Source of the DNA: Bryobacteraceae bacterium | GTDB taxonomy: Bacteria; Acidobacteriota; Terriglobia; Bryobacterales; Bryobacteraceae | Direction: 5' to 3' | NCBI GenBank assembly: GCA_041394945.1 | Contig: JAWKHH010000004.1 | Span: forward strand, 372,001 to 436,000 | DNA length: 64,000 bases | Shown: piece by piece, positions 8,302 to 16,817 of the stretch | How positions within the stretch are numbered: position 1 is the stretch's first letter | Layout: each line of letters opens with the position of its first letter | Program-made: the position numbers and the translations under genes | Notes under the pieces: model-generated | Seen by the model: the letters and a program-made list of their open reading frames with translations, nothing else | What the model was told of the DNA's origin: nothing | The model's database searches: none

Positions 8302-10098
8302 TCATCGCGTCACAAACACCGGATACGCCGCAATCTCCCCCTCCAGCCACTTCCCCAACAACCGCGTCTGGATCTCCAACAATCGCCGGTAAGAAACCCG
8401 GTAATCAAACAACGGATGCGTCACCAGCGTGTCCATGCGCAGCTCGTACGCCCGGAAAAACGCTTTCCGGCCCTCCGGCCGCAGCGCCACCCCCCGCCCG
8501 CTCACCACAAAGTCCCGTGGCGTCACCATCTTCGTGTTGATCGCATTGATCACCGCCGAATCCACGACCAACGGCCGGAACGGCTCCATCAAATCCAGCG
8601 CCAGCGCCGGACGCCCGAACCGCGGCTCATGGTAAAACCCCATCATCGGGTCGAACCCCACCGCATAGCACGCAATCGTCAGGTCCTTCGCCAGCACCGA
8701 GTATCCCAGCGACAACAGCGCGTTCACCGCGTCCCGAGGCGGTCGCCGGTTCCGGCCCGCGAAGTCCAGCCGGAAAATCGCCGGCGTCTCCTCCCCATCC
8801 TCCGCCTTCAACATCCCGTCGAACTCCCCGAAATACACCCGCCCCGCGTTCCCCTCCAACCCCAGCAACTCGCCCAGGTCCTGCGCCGCCTCCGCCCGCC
8901 GCGCCATTTCTTTCAACTGCTCCAGCGCCGCCGCCCGAGGCTCCACGTGGTTCCGCATCAGCAGCGTCCGCTGGTTCCGCACCTTCCCTGCCACCAGCCG
9001 CCGCGCCAGTTCCAGCCGAGGCCACTCCTCCGCCGTCGAATCGAACTGCCGCCGCCGCAGAAACACGTTCTTCGTGTTCATCCCCGTCGTCATCCCGTAG
9101 AACCATCCGCCCATCGAAAAGTAACCCACCGGGATCCCCGCCTCGCACAGCGTCTGCACCGCCTGCGTCGAGATCTGCACGTTTCCCATCAGGTTTACTT
9201 GGTTCACCTCATGCAGCCGGATCTCCTGCCGCAGCGCCTCCTTCTCTTTCACCTGCAGCACTTCCCCGGACTTCCCCACCCGCAGCCCCGGCGTGTTCAG
9301 GTACACCGGCTTCCGGTCATCCCGCGAACTCACCATCCGCCGCACCGCTCGCCCCATCTCCCGCCCCGGCTTCTTTCGCGGCGGTCCCGCCTCTGGGAAT
9401 AAAGCCAGTTGCTCCGCCTCGCTCGGCTCCTCCCACTCCGCCAGGCGATTCGTCTCGTCCGGCAGGCAGATCGATACCAGCGAACACCCCGGGCACTTCG
9501 GCGAATCCTCCAGCGGCGGCGGAAGCTCACCGCCCCGCGCCGTTTCCCACGCCGCCGCAACCGCCCGCTCCGTCTCCTCCACCAGCGCCGCGTCCACCGC
9601 CACCCGCACCCGCTGCCGCGTCTTCTGGTAGAACACCACCGCTTCCTCGCAGCGATACCCGTTCTCCCGCAGCACCAGCGCCTGCACGCCCAACTGGACC
9701 CGGTCCGCCGGCCACAACCCCAACCCATCGCCCGAATCCCGCGGCTTGCCGTGCTTGTAGTCCACCGGCGTCACGCACCCGCCCTCCACATCGAGCACAT
9801 CCATTTTCGCGATCACCGCCAGCCGCTCGCTCGACAACGTGACGGACCGCGTTTGAAGACGCTCGTCCTCGCCGATGTCGTCGGCGCCCGGCAGGCTCCG
9901 GCCGGGTTTGTCCACCCGCGCGTGCTGCGCCGCGCCCTCCACCGTGTCCGCGCTCTCGGCGAACAACCCCTCCACCCACTCGAGAAAGAACAATCTCGGG
10001 CAATAGGTGAACTCGTTCACCATCCGCGCCGGTAGATACTCCGGCAGGCTCCGGCCGCTCTCCCGAGAATCGGGCGCGGCCGCCGCTGCTGCTCCCAT
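8302..10098 (-). CDS. cas4-cas1: Fused Cas4-Cas1 CRISPR adaptation protein
   Basis: 598 residues. The N-terminal third is Cas4, a RecB-like nuclease with an Fe-S cluster that trims and PAM-selects pre-spacers. Its Fe-S cysteines are Cys33 (TYCPRLF) and Cys202, Cys205 and Cys211 (CPGCSLVSIC), with nuclease acidic/lysine residues at Asp100 and Asp113-Tyr-Lys115. From about residue 263 (PVYLNTPG) it is the Cas1 integrase, with metal ligands Glu415 (GLEGNAGR), His490 (GFYHEPRFG) and Asp502/Glu505 (LDLMEPF). The Cas4-Cas1 fusion is a hallmark of subtype I-G. It is cotranscribed 15 bp downstream of cas2 and faces the leader and array. Confidence 0.96.
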   Translation of the reverse strand: MGAAAAAAPDSRESGRSLPEYLPARMVNEFTYCPRLFFLEWVEGLFAESADTVEGAAQHARVDKPGRSLPGADDIGEDERLQTRSVTLSSERLAVIAKMDVLDVEGGCVTPVDYKHGKPRDSGDGLGLWPADRVQLGVQALVLRENGYRCEEAVVFYQKTRQRVRVAVDAALVEETERAVAAAWETARGGELPPPLEDSPKCPGCSLVSICLPDETNRLAEWEEPSEAEQLALFPEAGPPRKKPGREMGRAVRRMVSSRDDRKPVYLNTPGLRVGKSGEVLQVKEKEALRQEIRLHEVNQVNLMGNVQISTQAVQTLCEAGIPVGYFSMGGWFYGMTTGMNTKNVFLRRRQFDSTAEEWPRLELARRLVAGKVRNQRTLLMRNHVEPRAAALEQLKEMARRAEAAQDLGELLGLEGNAGRVYFGEFDGMLKAEDGEETPAIFRLDFAGRNRRPPRDAVNALLSLGYSVLAKDLTIACYAVGFDPMMGFYHEPRFGRPALALDLMEPFRPLVVDSAVINAINTKMVTPRDFVVSGRGVALRPEGRKAFFRAYELRMDTLVTHPLFDYRVSYRRLLEIQTRLLGKWLEGEIAAYPVFVTR

Positions 10099-10113
10099 GG
10101 TTGTGGCTCCTAC

Positions 10114-10404
10114 TTAGACCACGATGCAGGGCGAATCGACGTTCGTGTACGGCTTCCCCATCGCCGTAATTACCCGCTCCCCGCGGCCCTCGGCCGGACC
10201 CAGGTTCACGAATAGCACTTGGTCTTCTGTGTGGTGGATGATCGAGTTCAACGCGGCCCTGAGCAGGGCCAGGTCCATCGCCGTCAACTGGCACTCGAAC
10301 ACCGAGTATTGAAGGTGATCGCCATAACCGCGCATCACCTGGAACACCTTGCGAAGCCGTTTCTCGTCGCAGATGTCATAGCAGACCAGATAACTCGTCC
10401 GCAT
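10114..10404 (-). CDS. cas2: CRISPR-associated endonuclease/integration protein Cas2
   Basis: A 96-residue ferredoxin-fold protein of normal Cas2 length. It starts MRTSYLVCYDICDEKRLRKV, where the strand-end Asp10 and nearby Asp13 are the conserved acidic positions, and the central YSVFECQL strand is typical. Cas2 dimers bridge two Cas1 dimers to insert spacers at the leader end of the array. It is the first gene of the cas2/cas4-cas1 pair on the minus strand. The region upstream (10405-10615) is shared with the divergent sugar dehydrogenase and probably holds both promoters. Confidence 0.96.
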   Translation of the reverse strand: MRTSYLVCYDICDEKRLRKVFQVMRGYGDHLQYSVFECQLTAMDLALLRAALNSIIHHTEDQVLFVNLGPAEGRGERVITAMGKPYTNVDSPCIVV

Positions 10405-10615
10405 GCCGCCTATCTTACTACTGAACGTGCGGTGCTACCATCCCGGCCAATGTTTCGCGTCAACCAATGTTTCGTGCTGAGCCGCGACCGTGAGGGAGCG
10501 GTCATCCCGGCACTGCGCCCACCCATCCGCCCGCGCCCACTCCCCCGTCGACCGAACTCGCTTCCCGTATACTAAAACCTTGGCACCCTACGCGGCGCAA
10601 CGAAGGAGAACAAGC

Positions 10616-11833
10616 ATGAAATTCGCGCGACTGACGCTGTTTCTCAGCCTCACGGCGGCGGCGTGGCCGCAGGTCAACATCGGCGAGCAGGCGCCCGGCC
10701 CCACTCTGCCGTTCAAGATGACCACCGTCGCCACCTTCGGTCTCCCCTACCGCATCGCCTTCCTGCCCGACGGCCGCATGCTAATCACCGAAAAGATCGG
10801 ACCCGTCTGGCTCGTCTCCCCCACCGGCGAAAAGATCGCGCCCCTCCAAGGCACGCCCGCCGTCTACTGGCAGCGCCAGAACGGCATGCTCGGCGTCTTC
10901 GTCTCCCCCAAGTTCGCCGCTGACCAAAGCATCTACCTCACCTACATCGAGCCCGGTGAATACGGCGGAAGCCAGGTGCTCGCCCGGGGCAAGCTCGTCA
11001 CCGGGCGTGTCAACCGCCTCGAGGACCTCAAGGTCCTCTGGCGCCAGATGCCGCGCGGCATGGGCGGCCAGGCCGGCGGCCAGATCGCCTTCTCGCCCGA
11101 CGGCGAGTACATCTATATGTCCGTCGGCGACCGCCAGCGCATGACGCCCGCCCAGGATCCCAATCAGCCAGTCGGCAAGATTCTCCGTCTCACCCTCGAC
11201 GGCAAGCCCGCGCCTGGCAACCCGAACTACGGCAAGACCGGCGCCGCCACAATCCAACTGACCGACCCGCCCCGCGACACCGAAGTCGCCAAGACGGCGA
11301 AGGTGGTGAGCACCTATACCTTCCCTGACGGCAACCACACGCCCTCCGAAACCTGGGCCAGCGGTTTCCGCGCCCCGTACGGTCTGGCGTTTTCGCCCTC
11401 CGGCGAACTGTGGGAAGTGGAGCACGGCCCGCGCGGCGGCGACGAGTTGAACCTCATCGAGAAGGGCAAGAACTACGGCTGGCCGGTAGTCTCCTTCGGC
11501 AAGAACTACAATGAGGTGCCGATTCCGAGCCACGACTCCCACCCCGAGTTCACGCCGCCGGTGCTCTACTGGGTGCCCGTGATCGCGCCCGGCAACCTGA
11601 TGTTCTACCGAGGCAAGAACACATTTCCGCAGTGGGACGGCTCCGGCTTCGTCAGCGGTATGGCCACCATGAGCATCGTCCGCATCGCCTTCGACGGCAA
11701 AGGCGGAGCCAAAGCGGTGGATCGTTGGGAAGTCGGCAAGCGCATCCGCGACATTGCCGAAGGCCCCGACGGCTCCATCTGGCTGCTCGAGGACGCCAAC
11801 CCCGGCGCGCTGATTCACCTCACGCCGAAATAG
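10616..11833 (+). CDS. PQQ-dependent sugar dehydrogenase (Gdh-B/YliI-like), secreted
   Basis: A 405-residue six-bladed beta-propeller enzyme of the soluble glucose/aldose sugar dehydrogenase family, which oxidises sugars outside the cytoplasm using PQQ. The signal peptide is MKFARLTLFLSLTAAAWPQ. Family signatures visible are LPYRIAFLPDGRMLITEK, DGNHTPSETWASGFRAPYGLAF, EVEHGPRGGDELN, GKNYGWPVVS and IRDIAEGPDGSIWLLED near the end. The start is backed by a strong ribosome binding site (GAAGGAGAA, ending 5 bases before ATG). It sits between the two halves of the cas locus but has no known CRISPR role. No PQQ synthesis genes are in the window. Confidence 0.9.
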   Translation: MKFARLTLFLSLTAAAWPQVNIGEQAPGPTLPFKMTTVATFGLPYRIAFLPDGRMLITEKIGPVWLVSPTGEKIAPLQGTPAVYWQRQNGMLGVFVSPKFAADQSIYLTYIEPGEYGGSQVLARGKLVTGRVNRLEDLKVLWRQMPRGMGGQAGGQIAFSPDGEYIYMSVGDRQRMTPAQDPNQPVGKILRLTLDGKPAPGNPNYGKTGAATIQLTDPPRDTEVAKTAKVVSTYTFPDGNHTPSETWASGFRAPYGLAFSPSGELWEVEHGPRGGDELNLIEKGKNYGWPVVSFGKNYNEVPIPSHDSHPEFTPPVLYWVPVIAPGNLMFYRGKNTFPQWDGSGFVSGMATMSIVRIAFDGKGGAKAVDRWEVGKRIRDIAEGPDGSIWLLEDANPGALIHLTPK

Positions 11834-12187
11834 AACATGCCGGGCGGGCGCTAGTCTCTTCCCGCGCGGATCGTGTTCCGAATTCGGAGAGGGGCTCACC
11901 CTGCTGCATCATCCGTTCGCCTGGGCCCGGCCGGGAACCACGAAGCCCCGGTGCCCTCGAAGACCGCGGTTCGAGCGTCAACGTCGTCTTAGCCCCGGCC
12001 TCCGCGTTCGTCCGCCTGCACCGCTTCCTCAATCACCTGGACCGCAACTGCTTCGGGATCACCAACTGGCATTTTGACGACAATGTCGCGGTAGGCATTT
12101 CTCCCTGGTTCTCATCTTTCTTACTTTGTTCTATGCCGCCGTTCCCATCCCGCACTGGTCCGTGGTTTGAGCGGCCACGCGCGAAGC
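11834..12187. other. Intergenic region, no gene recognised
   Basis: 354 bases between the sugar dehydrogenase and the GNAT toxin (tail to tail). No supported gene. One 11-bp palindrome, CGACAATGTCG (12078-12088), shares the GACAATGTC core with the operator-like palindrome upstream of the antitoxin gene. Confidence 0.5.
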
Positions 12188-12688
12188 TCATTCGAACACC
12201 GCTCGGATGTCCTTCATCAACAGGTACAGGTGGTGCTCGTTCAGCGGCGAGGCGAAAAACCCATATCGCCGGTAGAACGCCCCCGGAGCGTCGTCCTTCG
12301 CATGCGTGACCACTGCCCGGCTCCCGACGATCTCCGAAGCCTGCAGCGCCCGCAACAGGGCATCTCTCAGCAACCCGCGTCCCAACCCCCGCCCCCGTTC
12401 CCCAACATCCACAGCGAGCCGCGCGAGGAGCGTCACCGGAACCGGATACCTGCCGAGCCCTTGGGCGACTCTCGCCGGCGCCTCATCGCGGCTCACCGAT
12501 CCATTCGCCAGCGTGTAGTACCCCGCGATACGGTCACCGCGCATCGCAACGTAGGTTCGGGCCGACCGGTTCTGCTGGTTCACCAGCGCATAACGCCGGA
12601 GGTACTGGTTCAGCGCCTCGACTCCGCAGTCGAAGCTGGCAGTGCCGTGATCCTTGGTGATGGCAACCGGGCTAGTGAGACTCGTCAA
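12188..12688 (-). CDS. GNAT acetyltransferase toxin (TacT/AtaT-like)
   Basis: About 166 residues. It shows the acetyl-CoA loop (RGRGLGRGLLRDAL), the LARLAVD strand before it, and the C-terminal catalytic-tyrosine segment FYRRYGF. Toxins of this family acetylate aminoacyl-tRNAs and stop translation, and the DUF1778 antitoxin encoded directly upstream is the standard partner. I chose a TTG start at 12688 (MTSLTSPVAITKDHGTASFD), which overlaps the antitoxin gene by 17 bases and implies translational coupling. An ATG at 12748 would add twenty unlikely residues. The target tRNA cannot be told from sequence. Confidence 0.88.
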   Translation of the reverse strand: MTSLTSPVAITKDHGTASFDCGVEALNQYLRRYALVNQQNRSARTYVAMRGDRIAGYYTLANGSVSRDEAPARVAQGLGRYPVPVTLLARLAVDVGERGRGLGRGLLRDALLRALQASEIVGSRAVVTHAKDDAPGAFYRRYGFFASPLNEHHLYLLMKDIRAVFE

Positions 12689-12989
12689 AGACGCTCGGCT
12701 CGGTAAGAAGTTTTCGAAGTTCCGGTGGTGGATTCGGCGGGGCGTCAAGCGCCGCGCAGAACTCGTCCCATTTCTCGGCGGACAAGTAGAAGTGCGCTTG
12801 GTCGGAGAGAATCTGCTGCGCGGCCTCGAATGCGTGCTCCACCATGAAGCTCGTCATCGTCGTCTGCTTCAACTCCGCTGCCCGCGCAATCACTTCCTTC
12901 TCGCGTGTGCGCATCCGTAGCTGGACCTTAGTCTCCTTGCCGGTGTTTGCCGTCGACTGCCTCGGGAGTCGAGCCTGTGATCTGCTCAT
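12672..12989 (-). CDS. DUF1778 ribbon-helix-helix antitoxin (TacA-like)
   Basis: 105 residues. The N-terminal half (KETKVQLRMRTREKEVIARAAELKQTTMTSFMVEHA) has the strand-helix-helix pattern of RHH DNA-binding antitoxins. The C-terminal segment (FYLSAEKWDEFCAALDAPP, then PPELRKLL) is the part that wraps and neutralises the GNAT toxin in known TacA proteins. I chose the ATG at 12989 (MSRSQARLPRQ); a longer frame to 13190 would run through the promoter region and palindrome. It is the first gene of the toxin-antitoxin operon, and the palindrome at 13033-13047 is the likely autoregulation site. Confidence 0.88.
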   Translation of the reverse strand: MSRSQARLPRQSTANTGKETKVQLRMRTREKEVIARAAELKQTTMTSFMVEHAFEAAQQILSDQAHFYLSAEKWDEFCAALDAPPNPPPELRKLLTEPSVFDESH

Positions 12990-13344
12990 TTCGCGTTCGC
13001 GCCACCTTCCTGTTTGATGATACCAACACGAGATGGACAATGTCCATACGAACGGTGGGGATGGGCGGTCCCCTTCCGCGTCAATGAGGCCGGGGTTGTC
13101 AGCCCCGGATTTTTGCTGACCGGCCAGCCAAACGGCCCATGCATGACAAACTTCAATCTCACCGGCGGCCCGGCGACGGCGGCAAACCACTATGCCCAGT
13201 GTGCTACCAGCTCGCTAGCGCCTAGGCCGGCATCAAACCGGGGCAGGGCCGCCGCGCGCCTGCCCCGCCACCTTGAGCCGCCGTTCCACCAACCCAATTC
13301 CTTGTGTATGATGAGTTACTACGTAGACTAAGAGGGCTAATTCT
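12990..13344. promoter_or_regulatory. Divergent promoter region between TacAT operon and cas3 operon
   Basis: 355 bases without a gene, upstream of both operons. It contains the palindrome described separately. Close to cas3 it has a possible -35 TTGTGT (13302-13307), a 16-base spacer and TAGACT (13324-13329), followed by AGAGGG (13331-13336) as ribosome binding site. The CTACGTAG octamer (13319-13326) overlapping the -10 box is palindromic. The promoter match is modest. Confidence 0.4.
13033..13047. promoter_or_regulatory. Perfect 15-bp palindrome, probable antitoxin operator
   Basis: ATGGACA-A-TGTCCAT: 7-base arms around one base, centred about 50 bases upstream of the antitoxin ATG. RHH antitoxins such as TacA bind such palindromes to repress their own operon. 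It is also about 300 bases upstream of cas3 on the other side, so an effect on the cas operon is conceivable but unproven. Confidence 0.55.
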
Positions 13345-15912
13345 TTGAATTCCGGAAATTCCGTTCACAACGCCCAACCGGAGGACCTGCTAGCCTCGGC
13401 ATTGGGCGCCGGGAATCGCCCGTTCCCCTGGCAAACCGCGCTCCTCGATCTGTTCCTGAACGAGAAAATTCCAGCCGCCCTCGATATCCCCACAGGCCTC
13501 GGCAAAACCGCCGTCATGGCCATCTGGCTTGTCGCCGGCGCGCGCCGCGCCACCATTCCGCGCCGCCTCGTTTACGTCGTCGACCGTCGCGCCGTCGTCG
13601 ATCAAGCCACCGAATTCGCCGAGCGCCTTGCCAGCAACGCTGAGCTTTTGCGCGAACTCAATCTCGATAAACTGCCAATATCCACCCTCCGCGGCCAACA
13701 CGTCGACAATCGCGAATGGCTCGCCGACCCCACTCGCCCCGCCATCATCGTCGGTACTGTCGACATGATCGGTTCGCGTCTCCTCTTCGAAGGTTACGGC
13801 GTTTCCCGCAAGATGCGCCCCTATCATGCGGGACTCATGGCCGTGGACGCCCTCGTGGTTCTCGACGAAGCTCACCTCGTCCCACCCTTCGAGCACCTTG
13901 TAAGTACTGTCCAGGATCAAAGTGATCTCCGCTCGGCCGGCGAAGCCGACCCGATCCCAGCGTTTCGATGCCTCTCGCTTTCCGCCACCGGCAGGGACAA
14001 AGGCGATTCCTTCCGCCTCACACCCGGCGACTTTGAGCCCGGCGCCGTCACTCGAAAACGCCTCGATGCCGTCAAGCGCCTCACTATCGAGGGATCCGCC
14101 GCGACCCCGGATAACCTCATGGACCGAGTCTGGACGCTATCGGGCGAGGCTCAGTCGCCCGGCCGATATCTCGTCTTCTGCCACAAACGGGACAACGCGG
14201 AGAATGCCGCCGGTCTTCTCCGCAAGAAGGGCGTCGAACCGATCCTTTTAGTCGGCGCCCGCCGCGTACACGAACGGGAACGGGACGCCGAACAGCTCAA
14301 GAACTCCGGATTCCTCGCTAACTCCACCCCCAATCCCAACGCCTCCGTATTCCTCATCGCGACCTCCGCCGGCGAAGTCGGCGTCGACCTCGACGCCGAC
14401 CACATGGTCTGCGACCTCGTCGCCTGGGAACGCATGGTCCAACGCCTCGGCCGCGTCAACCGCCGGGGCGAACGCACCGACACCCAAGTGATCGTTCTCA
14501 CGGGGCCCAGACCCGAAAAGGAAGAAGACGCGGCGGCGCGGGAAAATCAATTCCGCGCCCTCCAGAGCCTCCCCCATGTCGATGACAGCTACGATGCGAG
14601 CCCTGGAGCAATCCTGCGCCTCAAGGACGAGGCCGGCCCCGACCTGAAAGACCTTCTCGGCGCCGCTTCCACCCTTGAACCGCTACGCCCCGCGCTCACG
14701 CGCCCCCTGCTCGACGCATGGTCCATGACCTCGCTCCGCGAACACACCGGGCGGCCGAAGATTCAGCCGTGGCTGCGCGGGTGGGTCGAAGAAGATCCTC
14801 AAACTAACGTCATCTGGCGCAAATATCTCCCGAAAAGGGACGAGACCGCGTTCTTCGAAGCCGTAGCGCCTCACCTCGACGAGAAATTGGAAACGGAAAC
14901 TTATCGCGTCGTCGATTGGTTGATGGATCGCGCCAAGGCAGCAGATAAGAGCATCGAGGGCCGCGTGGCCATCTCGCTCGATTCATCCGGCGATGTTTCC
15001 CGATACTGGACGCTGGACAGGCTTCGCCCAGCCGATTCGAAGTCCAGAACCCGGCTCAAAGACGATCTCTTCCGGGATCTGGCCGGAGCAACGCTGATCG
15101 TCGATGCGAGCCTTGGCGGCCTCGCACTTGACGGTCTGCTCAACGACAAACACGACGAAGAACCGCCCACCGCCGACGGCCCCAATCGGTGGGAGACCGT
15201 TCCGTTTCGAGTCCGCGTCGAAACCGATCCAGACACCGAATCCTCCGATTCCGGCTGGATCGAAACCACCCGGTTCGAATGGGACAGGGACGCGGAAGGC
15301 GAAGTCGCCGAGTGGCTTATCGTCGAGAAACAGCCGCTGACCTCGACCACCGAAGACGGCCGCGCCACCTCCCGCCAAGTGCAGCTTCTAAATAACCACC
15401 AGGACCTCGCAAAAGACAAAGCCACCGCCATCGCGACGGCTCTCCGCCTCGAAGCTCCCTACGCCGAAATGCTCGCCGCCGCTGCCGCCCTCCACGACGA
15501 AGGGAAACGCTCCCCACGCTGGCAACGCGCCTTCCGTGCCCCGCTCAACGGCGACGGCCCCTACGCAAAAACCAAGGGCCCCATCAACCAAGCCCTCCTC
15601 GGCGGCTATCGCCACGAACTCGCCTCCATGCGCACCGCTGCCGCCCACCCGACCATCGCCGCACTGCCCCAGGATCTCCGGGACCTCGCCCTCCACTTGA
15701 TCGCTGCCCACCACGGTGGCGCTCGTCCCACCATCGGCACCGATGGCTTCGATGACCTCCCGCCCTCGTCGCTCGAAGGTCTCGCCCGCGAGGTCGCGCT
15801 ACGCTACATCCGCCTGCAGCGTCGATGGGGCCCTTGGGGGCTCGCCTGGTGGGAGTCGCTCCTCCGCGCCGCCGATCAGCAGGCCTCCCGCGAGTTGGAG
15901 GAACTGCCCTGA
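13345..15912 (+). CDS. cas3: Type I-G CRISPR helicase-nuclease Cas3 (helicase then C-terminal HD)
   Basis: 855 residues; degrades target DNA after recruitment by Cascade. The SF2 helicase comes first: Walker A DIPTGLGKTA (47-56), DEAH box at 174-177 (VVLDEAHLVPPF), SLSATGR, GEVGVDLDAD and the motif VI region QRLGRVNRRGER. The HD nuclease is at the C-terminus: HDEGK at 717-721, HH near 784, and an AD pair near 844. The reversed helicase-HD order is known for I-G (Cas3u). The start is TTG at 13345, 8 bases after AGAGGG. Its TGA overlaps the next ATG by one base, so the four effector genes form one operon. Confidence 0.95.
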   Translation: MNSGNSVHNAQPEDLLASALGAGNRPFPWQTALLDLFLNEKIPAALDIPTGLGKTAVMAIWLVAGARRATIPRRLVYVVDRRAVVDQATEFAERLASNAELLRELNLDKLPISTLRGQHVDNREWLADPTRPAIIVGTVDMIGSRLLFEGYGVSRKMRPYHAGLMAVDALVVLDEAHLVPPFEHLVSTVQDQSDLRSAGEADPIPAFRCLSLSATGRDKGDSFRLTPGDFEPGAVTRKRLDAVKRLTIEGSAATPDNLMDRVWTLSGEAQSPGRYLVFCHKRDNAENAAGLLRKKGVEPILLVGARRVHERERDAEQLKNSGFLANSTPNPNASVFLIATSAGEVGVDLDADHMVCDLVAWERMVQRLGRVNRRGERTDTQVIVLTGPRPEKEEDAAARENQFRALQSLPHVDDSYDASPGAILRLKDEAGPDLKDLLGAASTLEPLRPALTRPLLDAWSMTSLREHTGRPKIQPWLRGWVEEDPQTNVIWRKYLPKRDETAFFEAVAPHLDEKLETETYRVVDWLMDRAKAADKSIEGRVAISLDSSGDVSRYWTLDRLRPADSKSRTRLKDDLFRDLAGATLIVDASLGGLALDGLLNDKHDEEPPTADGPNRWETVPFRVRVETDPDTESSDSGWIETTRFEWDRDAEGEVAEWLIVEKQPLTSTTEDGRATSRQVQLLNNHQDLAKDKATAIATALRLEAPYAEMLAAAAALHDEGKRSPRWQRAFRAPLNGDGPYAKTKGPINQALLGGYRHELASMRTAAAHPTIAALPQDLRDLALHLIAAHHGGARPTIGTDGFDDLPPSSLEGLAREVALRYIRLQRRWGPWGLAWWESLLRAADQQASRELEELP

Positions 15913-16817
15913 TGGCGCACGCATCCATCCCCGTCGACCTGTTCAACCCCGGCCAGGTCTTCGCCAGCATCGGCTTGCTCGAAGCCGCCGAGATCCTGTG
16001 CGGCCCCGCCACGGGCAGCTTCGATTGGACGGACGAGGCCAACACTCGCTTCCATCTCAGTGCAGCCGGCGAAGCCAGCCCCGTTCAGGCAGTCCTCGAA
16101 TTCCTCGCCCAAGCCACCGTCGAGTCGATAGCACCAGGCTCCAGCAACCTCGACACGGCCAAGTGGTCCGTCAAAACGCAGCACTCCGAATCCGGCGACC
16201 CGTTCCCGTTCCCGCTCCCCGATAGCCCGGCGACACTTCCCGCCATGCTCACCGCGAACGGAACCAATATCGCCATCACCCACTGGGGCGAAGACCGCCG
16301 TATCACCGGTCGCGACAACGTCAAGTTCTGGGCCGGTTCCGGCGGCTATCCTGGCGCCGGCCTCGCGCGCGATGCCCTCGACCTCATTCGCACCCGATGC
16401 GCGGAAGCCGCGGAAGACCCCTTTGCCGTCGCTGCCGAACAAAGCAGCAGCTTCCGGCTCGACTGGCGTCGCGACTATGTGCCTATGGAGATCGGCTTCT
16501 CCCTCAATGCCCACAGCACCATCGCCACGGTAGGTTACCCCATCGTCGAACTACTTGCCGCCATCGGACTCACCAACGCCCGCCCGTTTCGCGAAAGCGC
16601 CCTCGAGTTCCGCTATGGCGTCATCGCCTCACTCGATCCCGCCGCACAGCCTCTCGATATCTCTCTGCTTCGTGCCGCACTCGGTGGCGCTACAGCACTC
16701 CCATTCCCACAACGGACTTTCTGCATGCACCTGGACTGGCCTGGCCAGGAGAATCAGGCCAAATGCATCGTTCGCGTAATCGAAGAACAATCCACAAGGA
16801 CCACCGGCAATGATTGA
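15912..16817 (+). CDS. csb3: Type I-G CRISPR protein Csb3 (GSU0052-type, Cas8-like)
   Basis: 301 residues, starting MAHASIPVDLFNPGQVFASI; the PGQVFASIGLLEAAEIL segment is typical of the Csb3/GSU0052 family found between cas3 and csb1 in I-G loci. It is thought to play the large-subunit (Cas8-like) role in the I-G Cascade, in PAM recognition and Cas3 recruitment, but this is less well established than for other Cas8 families. No catalytic motif is visible. The start overlaps the cas3 stop (TGATG) and its end overlaps the csb1 start by 8 bases, so translation is probably coupled along the operon. Confidence 0.87.
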   Translation: MAHASIPVDLFNPGQVFASIGLLEAAEILCGPATGSFDWTDEANTRFHLSAAGEASPVQAVLEFLAQATVESIAPGSSNLDTAKWSVKTQHSESGDPFPFPLPDSPATLPAMLTANGTNIAITHWGEDRRITGRDNVKFWAGSGGYPGAGLARDALDLIRTRCAEAAEDPFAVAAEQSSSFRLDWRRDYVPMEIGFSLNAHSTIATVGYPIVELLAAIGLTNARPFRESALEFRYGVIASLDPAAQPLDISLLRAALGGATALPFPQRTFCMHLDWPGQENQAKCIVRVIEEQSTRTTGND

